Below, piece by piece: positions 1-5,226 of a stretch of DNA of 7,478 nucleotides. The number at the start of each line of letters is the position of its first letter. Position 1 is the first letter of the stretch. The translations under genes were made by a program, and so were the position numbers. The DNA is from Patescibacteria group bacterium (GTDB lineage: Bacteria; Patescibacteriota; Patescibacteriia; Patescibacteriales; UBA12465), in NCBI GenBank assembly GCA_021734825.1, contig JAIPIE010000036.1:1-7478 (forward strand), given 5' to 3'. Below the pieces are notes generated by a model, which searched no databases, was not told where the DNA came from, and saw only the letters and a program-made list of their open reading frames with translations.

Positions 1-380
1 CCACTTAAGCTAGCTAAATTTTCTTGAACATTACCCTGAGCCATTGTTAAAGCTAATAAGGCCTCCAAGCTTTCTGGACGTTCTTTAATAACGAGGGCCA
101 TCACATCCTCAGCGAAAGCTTGAAACTTCTCGTTACGAGAAACAAAGTCGGTTTCAGAAGTTAATTCAAAAGCATAAGCCTCATCGCCAGCCGGACTAAT
201 TGCTAACTTCACTAAACCTTCGGTGGTTTCACGATCACCGCGCTTGGCAGCTTTAGAAATTCCCTTTTTACGTAAAATATCAACTGCTTTTTGTAAATCA
301 TTATTTGCTTCAAGCAGTGCCTTTTTACAATCAACAATACCAGCACCGGTCATTTCTCTTAACTGTTTAATTAATTCCAT
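1..380 (-). CDS. tsf: Translation elongation factor Ts, N-terminal part (runs off the window)
   Basis: EF-Ts is the cytosolic nucleotide exchange factor that recycles EF-Tu from its GDP to its GTP form. The visible N-terminal 126 residues begin MELIKQLREMTGAGIVDCKK, the family's N-terminal UBA-like module with its conserved TGAG and DCK(K)AL positions. The core signature follows: KAAKRGDRETTEG, then ELTSETDFVSRNEKF, where the TDFV segment (about residues 77-80) is the known EF-Tu contact. The ATG at 378-380 is the only reasonable start, because the UBA module begins there directly. No Shine-Dalgarno sequence lies upstream. The gene follows rpsB by 45 nt on the same strand, the classical rpsB-tsf operon order, so it is probably transcribed from the rpsB promoter. 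The C-terminal dimerisation region lies outside the window. Identification is secure; only completeness is unknown. Confidence 0.97.
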   Translation of the reverse strand, partial: MELIKQLREMTGAGIVDCKKALLEANNDLQKAVDILRKKGISKAAKRGDRETTEGLVKLAISPAGDEAYAFELTSETDFVSRNEKFQAFAEDVMALVIKERPESLEALLALTMAQGNVQENLASLS

Positions 381-392
381 ATAATTATTAAT

Positions 393-421
393 GTTGGGAA
401 ATAGCTCGAGCTAAACCTAAC
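393..421 (-). other. Possible hairpin between rpsB and tsf
   Basis: The 45-nt gap contains a perfect 12-bp palindrome, TAGCTCGAGCTA, at 402-413. In the transcript this can form a TAGC/GCTA stem with a TCGA loop. It is flanked by a second complementary pair, 416-421 with 393-398, which carries one A-C mismatch. No U-run follows it, so it is not an intrinsic terminator. It might be an RNA processing or stabilising element that adjusts the tsf to rpsB ratio, but that is inference. Confidence 0.3.
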
Positions 422-425
422 AAAT

Positions 426-1121
426 TTAATTTTTCAAATCTTTTTTGGCGTCAATGATGGCCGACTGAATAATTTCCATTAGTAATTTAACGGTTTTAGT
501 GGCGTCATCATTGGCTGGAATTGGATAATTAGCCAACTCGGGATTAACATTAGTGTCGCAAACAGCAATAACTGGAATATTCTTCTTACGCGCTTCGGCT
601 ACGGCTGTTTCTTCTTCTTTAATATCCCAAACGAATAAAGCGTCAGGCATCTTATTTAAAGCAGTTAATCCGCCAACGCGCTCATTGAGACGCTTAATGT
701 CACGATCAAAATCTAAACGTTCTTTTTTAGTATATTTATCTAATTTACCAGCATCTCTCTTTTCCACTAAATCAGTGTATTTTTTAACAGATTTTTTTAC
801 AACGCTGAAATTAGTTAGATAACCGCCCAACCACTTACCAACGATATATGGTTGCCCAGTCATCTCAGCCATCTTTTTCATCGGAGCTTTCACTTGACTC
901 TTAGTACCAACAAACAAAACGAGCTTACCCTCCTTAACTAATTGAGACATAAACTCTAACGCCTTTTCTAACATCTGACGACTCTTTTCTAAATCAATAA
1001 TGTAGATGCCATTTTTAGCACCAAAGATATATGGCTTCATTTTTGGATGCCAACGATGAGTACGGTGTCCAAAGTGCATGCCCGCTTTTAACATTTCTTC
1101 TAAACTTGGTAGCTTAATCAT
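426..1121 (-). CDS. rpsB: 30S ribosomal protein S2
   Basis: S2 is a 30S subunit protein that joins late in assembly and helps recruit S1 and mRNA. The 231-residue product is full length for a bacterial S2. It has the family N-terminus LPSLEEMLKAGMHFGHRTHRWHPKM within residues 4-28, then PYIFGAKNGIYIIDLEKS (31-48). LVLFVGTKSQ follows, then the second signature PYIVGKWLGGYLTNF (about 91-105), and the C-terminal core PDALFVWDIKEEETAVAEA with IPVIAVCDTNVNPE. A helical insertion at about 110-148 corresponds to the coiled-coil arm of S2. The ATG at 1119-1121 is supported by an AGGAGA Shine-Dalgarno sequence 12 nt upstream, the only clear one in this window. A near-consensus promoter lies about 150 bp upstream and tsf follows. 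The leader contains alternative hairpins that could control translation; S2 autoregulation of rpsB is known in Escherichia coli. Confidence 0.98.
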   Translation of the reverse strand: MIKLPSLEEMLKAGMHFGHRTHRWHPKMKPYIFGAKNGIYIIDLEKSRQMLEKALEFMSQLVKEGKLVLFVGTKSQVKAPMKKMAEMTGQPYIVGKWLGGYLTNFSVVKKSVKKYTDLVEKRDAGKLDKYTKKERLDFDRDIKRLNERVGGLTALNKMPDALFVWDIKEEETAVAEARKKNIPVIAVCDTNVNPELANYPIPANDDATKTVKLLMEIIQSAIIDAKKDLKN

Positions 1122-1133
1122 AAATTTTCTTTG

Positions 1134-1211
1134 TCTCCTGTATAAAAACAGGACTTCCGCCTGTAATCAATCTATATTTCAATTAATATAAATCAAGAAA
1201 ATGTGCAGGCG
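1134..1211 (-). promoter_or_regulatory. rpsB leader with mutually exclusive hairpins covering the ribosome binding site
   Basis: Reading the transcript 5' to 3', four short segments occur in order: D = CGCCTG (1211-1206), A = ACAGGCG (1164-1158), B = CCTGT (1152-1148) and C = ACAGG (1141-1137). D pairs with A over 6 bp, A pairs with B over 5 bp (7-nt loop), and B pairs with C over 5 bp (6-nt loop). C overlaps the AGGAGA Shine-Dalgarno sequence (1139-1134). B:C would therefore hide the ribosome binding site, A:B would free it, and D:A would favour the closed state. The complementarities are directly visible. The switching function, and S2 as a possible ligand, are inference; the stems are short and the rest of the leader is AT-rich. 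Confidence 0.5.
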
Positions 1212-1228
1212 TGACGTTTTTAAATTAT

Positions 1229-1258
1229 AAAAAGAGGTAAATTCAAAGGAAAAACCTC
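1229..1258 (-). promoter_or_regulatory. Hairpin followed by a U-run at the start of the rpsB leader
   Basis: In the transcript GAGGT (1258-1254) is complementary to ACCTC (1238-1234), with an extra inner TTC/GAA pairing possible. Five U residues (1233-1229) follow at once. This has the form of a weak intrinsic terminator or attenuator, starting only a few nucleotides after the predicted transcription start. The stem is just 5 bp with a loop of about 15 nt, so premature termination is uncertain; it may equally be a 5'-end stabilising stem. Confidence 0.3.
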
Positions 1259-1268
1259 AACAGCTCTA

Positions 1269-1297
1269 ATAATAGCCGATATTTAGGGCTATGTCAA
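1269..1297 (-). promoter_or_regulatory. Sigma-70-type promoter of rpsB-tsf
   Basis: On the minus strand a perfect -35 box TTGACA (1297-1292) is followed, after exactly 17 nt, by TATTAT (1274-1269), a 5 of 6 match to the -10 consensus. Transcription should start near 1262, giving a leader of about 140 nt before rpsB. The spacer holds a 6-bp inverted repeat, ATAGCC at 1272-1277 and GGCTAT at 1287-1292, which touches both promoter boxes and could be an operator. No terminator-like hairpin separates this promoter from the gene that ends at 1336, so some read-through from upstream is possible. Confidence 0.8.
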
Positions 1298-1335
1298 GTA
1301 AAGTATAAATTATTAATTACCTAATATAAGTAAAA

Positions 1336-2811
1336 TTATTGCTGATAAAAACTACTATAACTGTGATTAAATTGTTGAGCGAGGAGATTGTAAGCAAGAA
1401 CAGCGGCGCTGTAGGTATCAGCCTGAGCCGTATAGGCGGCCACTGCTTCGTTATAGGCCGGCACCAAGGAATTATAAGTTGCAATATCACCACTATTTTT
1501 ATAGCTCATTAATTCTGCCTCTTGTATTTTTAAAGCCTCATAACTTGCTGTGACCGTCGTTTGTTGCTGATCTAATTCAGGTTTAGCCTGATCAAGCTCT
1601 TGGCGTAAAGATAAAATACTAGCTGCTTCAAGCTTAATTGCACCCATGCCCTGAAAAAGTTTACCGTTACTTTCTTGCTTAATATACATTTGCCCCAATC
1701 TATCAGCCTTGAACAATGAGTCAAGCTGATCCTTGTTAACAACGGCCTGCCCGTCACTGATATTAGGAGGCACCACTCCGATAGGAAAATAGTTAGTGGT
1801 CTCAATGTAGCAGTAGCCAGAAGCTGCCAAAGAGTCAGCCAGCGGACAAGCAATGCCGGCTGCCGAATGATTACTCTCCGGAAAGTCTAAAATAGCAGCG
1901 CCATAACCAAGACTACGTAGCCATAATACCGCCAAAAAAGTTTTATCGGCACAAACTCCTTTATCTAAATACAGAGTCTCAAAAGGATAATAAGGATTAT
2001 TGTTGCCGGCCACTAATTTTTCATGATCATAAGGAATATATTGGATAAAAGCCATAATAAAAGCCATAGCTTTATCACCATTCAGGCCAATACTTTGAGC
2101 CAGTAAATTTAATTTATTTAAAACAGCCATTGTCTCTTGATCGTCGCTCCTTAGTTGAAGAAACATGCCATAAAAAGCCGCTCGAGGATCGGCTGGTTCA
2201 GAGCCAACAAAATATGTATACACTTTTGGACTCTCAGTATAACTTTTAAATAATTCGGGGCTTAATTTGACATCCAGATAATACGGTTGATTATTATAAG
2301 ACCAAGTATAGTGATGGCTGAGACCGCTGTTTAAAACTTGATTATTAGGAGCTAAGGCGGACTCAGTAGCAATACTGATAAGGTCTAAATTAGTGTTACT
2401 GATACCGAGACCGAGACGACGCATTAAGGCAAAGGCGTCAGCTGGCCTCCCTAAATAATTTAAACGATTGTCGAGCGGGTTAACATAATAAGCTTCCCCC
2501 TTTGCTTGAACCCTCAATAATATTCTTCCCTTCAATTTACTCGCCCCAGATGACTGAAATTGCGCATAATTTAACTCACTAATGCCTAGACCTAAGCTGC
2601 GCATAATTGCAAAGGCGTCATCTGGTCGACCCAAATAATAGCGCTGCTGATTTAATGGATTTACATACCAAGCCTCACCATTGGTCTCAACTTGTAATAA
2701 TATTCTGCCAGATAAATCAGTGGCTGCTTGCACTGTTAAAAACGGCCAAGCCAAATAGATCAGCCCAACCATAATTATTAATAGGAATCTGGGACTAAAT
2801 AAATTAGTCAT
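1336..2811 (-). CDS. Secreted protein with duplicated GRILL/YLGRP module, transglutaminase-like domain and C-terminal helical region
   Basis: The predicted 491-residue protein is exported and probably acts at the cell surface. The chosen ATG (2809-2811) lies 4 nt after the preceding gene's stop and starts a clean signal peptide: MTNLFSPR, a hydrophobic stretch, then VQA before cleavage near residue 29. An in-frame start further upstream would overlap that gene and bury the signal. Two copies of a 46-residue module follow (about 33-78 and 93-138), 32 of 46 positions identical. A middle region (about 205-345) resembles the transglutaminase/protease-like cysteine fold: Cys287 in DKGVCADKTFLAVLWLRSLG, His315 in PESNHSAAG, and a possible third member Glu337 in YCYIETT. 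Residues from about 395 to the end are Ala/Gln/Tyr-rich and helical, probably coiled coil. The substrate is unknown; it may cleave or crosslink peptides or cell-wall material. Fold assignment rests on motif pattern only. Confidence 0.8.
   Translation of the reverse strand: MTNLFSPRFLLIIMVGLIYLAWPFLTVQAATDLSGRILLQVETNGEAWYVNPLNQQRYYLGRPDDAFAIMRSLGLGISELNYAQFQSSGASKLKGRILLRVQAKGEAYYVNPLDNRLNYLGRPADAFALMRRLGLGISNTNLDLISIATESALAPNNQVLNSGLSHHYTWSYNNQPYYLDVKLSPELFKSYTESPKVYTYFVGSEPADPRAAFYGMFLQLRSDDQETMAVLNKLNLLAQSIGLNGDKAMAFIMAFIQYIPYDHEKLVAGNNNPYYPFETLYLDKGVCADKTFLAVLWLRSLGYGAAILDFPESNHSAAGIACPLADSLAASGYCYIETTNYFPIGVVPPNISDGQAVVNKDQLDSLFKADRLGQMYIKQESNGKLFQGMGAIKLEAASILSLRQELDQAKPELDQQQTTVTASYEALKIQEAELMSYKNSGDIATYNSLVPAYNEAVAAYTAQADTYSAAVLAYNLLAQQFNHSYSSFYQQ
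2398..2715 (-). repeat. Two protein-level module copies inside the transglutaminase-like gene
   Basis: Codons 2715-2578 and 2535-2398 encode two 46-residue modules whose starts are 60 residues apart. Each runs GRILL-x-V, GEA(W/Y)YVNPL, YLGRP, DAFA-x-MR and ends LGLGIS. The conserved aromatic and glycine positions suggest a small compact surface or binding fold. I recognise the pattern from exported proteins of Patescibacteria but know of no established function. Confidence 0.75.
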
Positions 2812-2815
2812 ACAT

Positions 2816-3487
2816 TTAATCAGCAAGAGTAATAAATAAATCTTCTTTCGTTTTCTCAGGTAAATGACTAATATCATTGATGCCTGCTATTTTTACATAG
2901 GCATCTCGATCAATCACCAATTGACTAATTGAAGCTTGGTAAATTTCTAAAGACAAAAAACCTAAAACATCCGCGTCTAAAATACCAGTTAAAAAAGCTT
3001 TAATAATATTGCCATGGCAGAAAACGGCAACATTTTTACCGCGGTTATCAGTAAAAATATCGTACAATAGCCGCCTAGTTTGTGTTTGCATTTTATCCAA
3101 TTGCTTGTCCAGCAAATGATAACTGCTCAATGCCTGCTTGCGTCTCTCTTCGGAAGTACGAAAATATTTCACTCTATGCCAAGCCTTCCAATCAATCTCA
3201 TCTAAACGTTCGTCAACTCTAATATCTAGGTGATGACGGTTGCTAAAATAAGCAGCGGTTTGTTGAGCTCTAGCGAAAGAACTGGCATAGACACAAGTAA
3301 TTTCTAGCTTTGTCAAAGCCTTAGCCAATGCTTGTGCCTGTCTTCTCCCTGCAGGAGACAGGGGCATTAAGCGATCTCCTAGTTTTTTTTCTAGATCATA
3401 ACTAGGATGAGCGTGACGAATTAAATATATTGTCGTATAAGGCTCACGAGTTTTGGGCTGTAATCGAGAATAAGGGTTTTTCTTCAT
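2816..3487 (-). CDS. Histidine phosphatase superfamily protein (phosphoglycerate mutase-like)
   Basis: This 223-residue cytosolic protein belongs to the histidine phosphatase (branch 1) superfamily, which moves or removes phosphate through a phosphohistidine. The motifs are in order. YLIRHAHPSYD has Arg24 and the nucleophile His25 (RHA instead of the usual RHG). The segment MPLSPAGRRQAQALAKAL follows, then YASSFARAQQTA with Arg73, and LDEIDW with probable acid Glu97. VFCHGNIIKAF carries the second histidine, His158. A helical cap region (about 100-145) separates the last two blocks. The substrate cannot be told; the family includes phosphoglycerate mutases, cobalamin-pathway phosphatases, SixA and broad-range phosphatases. 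The gene sits 6 nt after sodB and 4 nt before the secreted transglutaminase-like gene, so all three are probably cotranscribed and translationally coupled. The ATG at 3485-3487 has no Shine-Dalgarno sequence. Family assignment is firm, role open. Confidence 0.88.
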   Translation of the reverse strand: MKKNPYSRLQPKTREPYTTIYLIRHAHPSYDLEKKLGDRLMPLSPAGRRQAQALAKALTKLEITCVYASSFARAQQTAAYFSNRHHLDIRVDERLDEIDWKAWHRVKYFRTSEERRKQALSSYHLLDKQLDKMQTQTRRLLYDIFTDNRGKNVAVFCHGNIIKAFLTGILDADVLGFLSLEIYQASISQLVIDRDAYVKIAGINDISHLPEKTKEDLFITLAD

Positions 3488-3493
3488 AAAAAA

Positions 3494-4090
3494 TTATAAG
3501 CCAGCATTTTTAGCAGCAAAATCCCAGTTAAGCAAATTGGTAAAAACAGCATCAATGAAATCAGCGCGACGATTTTGATAATCTAAATAGTATGAATGTT
3601 CCCATATATCAAGGGCTAACAGAGGAGTAACGCCATAGAGAATAGCCGTATCAGCGTTGGCGGTTTTTATAATTTTTAATTTATCTCCTTCTTTTACCAG
3701 CCAAGCCCAGCCACTACCAAAATGAGTCATTGCCGCTAGTTTAAATTCAGCTAACATTTTTTCCAAAGAGCCAAAATCGCGATTAATTAAGGTTAATAGA
3801 GCCGCTGGCACTTCCATGTTTGTATTTGCTGGACGCAAACAATCCCAAAAAATATTATGATTATAAACTTGAGCGGCATTATTAAAAATTGCTTTTTTAT
3901 CTTCTTGTTTATTGCTTAACTTAATAATGTCTTCAAGTGACATATCGGCCATCTCAGTGCCATCAATTAACTTGTTCAGATTATCAACATAGGCCTGATG
4001 GTGCTTGCCATAATGAAATTCTAGGGTCTTAGCTGACATATGTGGCTCCAAGGCTTCTAAAGCGTAGGGCAAAGTTCTAAGTGTAAACAT
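3494..4090 (-). CDS. sodB: Superoxide dismutase, Fe type
   Basis: This enzyme converts superoxide to oxygen and hydrogen peroxide. The 198-residue product is full length for the Fe/Mn family and has no signal peptide, so it is cytosolic. All four metal ligands are present: His26 (EFHYGKHH), His78 (QVYNHNIFW), Asp161 and His165 (DIWEHSYYLDY). Gln74 in FNNAAQVYNH, together with Ala (not Gln) in the TANADT segment, matches the iron-dependent pattern rather than the manganese one; this is inferred from known E. coli SodB/SodA differences. FGSGWAWLV and the C-terminal LLNWDFAAKNAGL also fit. It is the first gene of a three-gene operon with a phosphatase and a secreted protein. Its promoter has an extended -10 and an overlapping inverted repeat. 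The leader is about 25 nt and has no Shine-Dalgarno sequence. Confidence 0.97.
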   Translation of the reverse strand: MFTLRTLPYALEALEPHMSAKTLEFHYGKHHQAYVDNLNKLIDGTEMADMSLEDIIKLSNKQEDKKAIFNNAAQVYNHNIFWDCLRPANTNMEVPAALLTLINRDFGSLEKMLAEFKLAAMTHFGSGWAWLVKEGDKLKIIKTANADTAILYGVTPLLALDIWEHSYYLDYQNRRADFIDAVFTNLLNWDFAAKNAGL

Positions 4091-4122
4091 ATATTTATTA
4101 TTTAATTTATTAAAGTCTAGTT

Positions 4123-4151
4123 ATTATAGCAAATATTAGACAAGAGGTCTA
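4123..4151 (-). promoter_or_regulatory. Promoter of the sodB operon with extended -10
   Basis: On the minus strand a perfect TATAAT (4128-4123) is preceded by TGC, making an extended -10 element. TAGACC, a 4 of 6 match to the -35 consensus, lies 17 nt upstream (4151-4146). Transcription should begin near 4116, leaving a leader of about 25 nt. The weaker -35 is typical of a promoter that leans on its extended -10 or is regulated. Confidence 0.75.
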
Positions 4152-4154
4152 ATA
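4134..4154. promoter_or_regulatory. Operator-like inverted repeat in the sodB promoter
   Basis: TATTAGAC (4134-4141) and GTCTAATA (4147-4154) form a perfect 8+8 bp inverted repeat with a 5-bp spacer, covering the -35 and most of the spacer of the sodB promoter. Further TAGAC half-sites occur at 4115-4119 (reverse) and 4234-4238 (forward, beside the divergent promoter's -10). The size and placement suit a dimeric repressor, for example one sensing redox or metal. The regulator's identity is not visible here. A cruciform or RNA role is unlikely because the site lies upstream of the predicted start of transcription. Confidence 0.5.
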
Positions 4155-4205
4155 AGCTAATATTTCAATAAAAATATAAAAAGCGCCCTAAATATTAATA
4201 AAAAA

Positions 4206-4232
4206 TTGACATAAAGAAGACATTATGATAAT
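4206..4232 (+). promoter_or_regulatory. Candidate promoter of the unknown gene at 4289
   Basis: A perfect -35 box TTGACA (4206-4211) is followed by GATAAT (4227-4232), a 5 of 6 match to the -10 consensus. The spacing of 15 nt is shorter than the usual 16-18; shifted readings give better spacing but poorer -10 matches. The start of transcription would be near 4239, with a leader of about 50 nt. It is back-to-back with the sodB promoter, the two -35 boxes lying about 55 bp apart. Confidence 0.55.
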
Positions 4233-4288
4233 TTAGACTCATAAGTAATAATTTTAATTTGTACATTACATCTAAAAAATAAAGAATC

Positions 4289-5173
4289 ATGGAAAAAGCA
4301 AAAAACAAAAGTATTTTCCTGTACCAAGCAACAGATCCGAGCGTGGTGTTTATCATCGCCGCCTGCAAATATTTAAAAAGAGATGTTCAACCACTAGTAA
4401 GCATGCCCAAACTGTGGGAATTGTGGGAATCATGGAGACAAAAGAAAGACTTGGTCTTTATTCACTCTCAAATGGATGTTGATATTTTTTATGACTGGCA
4501 GTCTTTCTTAAATATAGCTACCGATGCGATTGGTAGTTATATCAATCCTAGAGACATACAAGCTACCGACTCTCATCCAGAAACACACAAAGTCTTAGAT
4601 TTTATGGCGGAAAGCGGTTTATTAAAAGATGCCAAAGATAGCTTACGTCCAGAGCGTTGGGAAAAAAATAAACTAGCCGAACGCTATGGTAAAGCTTTAA
4701 GCGCCGCCAAGATTTTTTTGGAAAATCAGAAGAAGAGGGATAATTTATTGCAATTATTTGAAAATGCCGCTACAGAGATTTTATCAGGTAAAGAAAATTT
4801 TGAAGTCACCAAGTTTGCTGAATCTTTTGTCCGTTGCGTAAAGGCCTTAAACGAAGCTAGCGCCAAACTAAGCGTGAACGAAAAGCCCTTTATTGTGGCC
4901 GGACGTAAAGTAGCTTACGCCTATCTCGATAATTTATCTCCATGGTTAGATCTTGAGGAATTTAAAAAAAGGTCACTCAACACGTATCCTTTTCTCACAA
5001 TCTTGCAGTACAGAGAAGATAACAAAGAGTACACATGGATGGGGTCCAAGGGTATTATCAATATTAATCAAATATTTGATATAAAATCAAACAACCCATA
5101 CAGAGCCCTAATTCAAGGCTCTTATACACATACAATCGCCAGACTAAAAAAAGAGGCTGAGCAATTTTGTTAA
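4289..5173 (+). CDS. Unrecognised soluble protein, 294 residues
   Basis: I do not recognise this protein with confidence. It has no signal peptide or membrane segment and should be cytosolic. Residues 8-37 (SIFLYQATDPSVVFIIAACK and on) and 54-66 (DLVFIHSQMDVD) look like beta strands of an alpha/beta N-terminal domain. Residues about 97-195 are helical and highly charged (RPERWEKNKLAERYGKAL, later SFVRCVKALNEAS). Residues 200-294 again look alpha/beta, with FIVAGRKVAYAYLD, TYPFLTILQYRED and EYTWMGSKGIININQIF. The overall plan, acidic strand ends plus a separate C-terminal alpha/beta part, distantly recalls DHH/DHHA1 phosphoesterases, but no clear DHH motif is present, so I make no such call. 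It is the only plus-strand gene, divergent from sodB, with its own promoter and a strong terminator. The ATG at 4289 fits the promoter; there is no Shine-Dalgarno sequence. Confidence 0.8.
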   Translation: MEKAKNKSIFLYQATDPSVVFIIAACKYLKRDVQPLVSMPKLWELWESWRQKKDLVFIHSQMDVDIFYDWQSFLNIATDAIGSYINPRDIQATDSHPETHKVLDFMAESGLLKDAKDSLRPERWEKNKLAERYGKALSAAKIFLENQKKRDNLLQLFENAATEILSGKENFEVTKFAESFVRCVKALNEASAKLSVNEKPFIVAGRKVAYAYLDNLSPWLDLEEFKKRSLNTYPFLTILQYREDNKEYTWMGSKGIININQIFDIKSNNPYRALIQGSYTHTIARLKKEAEQFC

Positions 5174-5179
5174 GATAAA

Positions 5180-5209
5180 GCCGACACTAAACAGTGTCGG
5201 CCTTTTTTT
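5180..5209 (+). terminator. Strong intrinsic terminator after the unknown gene
   Basis: GCCGACACT (5180-5188) and AGTGTCGGC (5193-5201) form a perfect 9-bp GC-rich stem with a 4-nt AAAC loop. After one C it is followed by seven T residues (5203-5209). It starts 6 nt after the stop codon of the plus-strand gene. On the minus strand, where rlmN ends at 5227, the same stem is followed only by TTTATCTTA, so it may end that convergent transcript less efficiently. Confidence 0.95.
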
Positions 5210-5226
5210 ACTAAAATGTAATTATA

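Noticed and set aside
553..822. Plus-strand open frame of 89 codons opposite rpsB
   Set aside because: It lies wholly antisense inside the certain rpsB gene, shows no recognisable domain, and its frame is explained by the conserved protein on the other strand.
1572..1853. Minus-strand open frame inside the transglutaminase-like gene
   Set aside because: A shifted frame of a real gene with a signal peptide and conserved motifs; its own product has no sensible composition.
2812..2877. Longer N-terminus for the transglutaminase-like protein (start at 2877)
   Set aside because: It would overlap the phosphatase gene by over 60 nt and put a charged extension before a clean signal peptide starting at the ATG of 2811.
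4289..5173. Assignment of the 294-residue protein as a DHH phosphoesterase
   Set aside because: The general plan is suggestive but no DHH motif or full set of acidic metal ligands can be seen.
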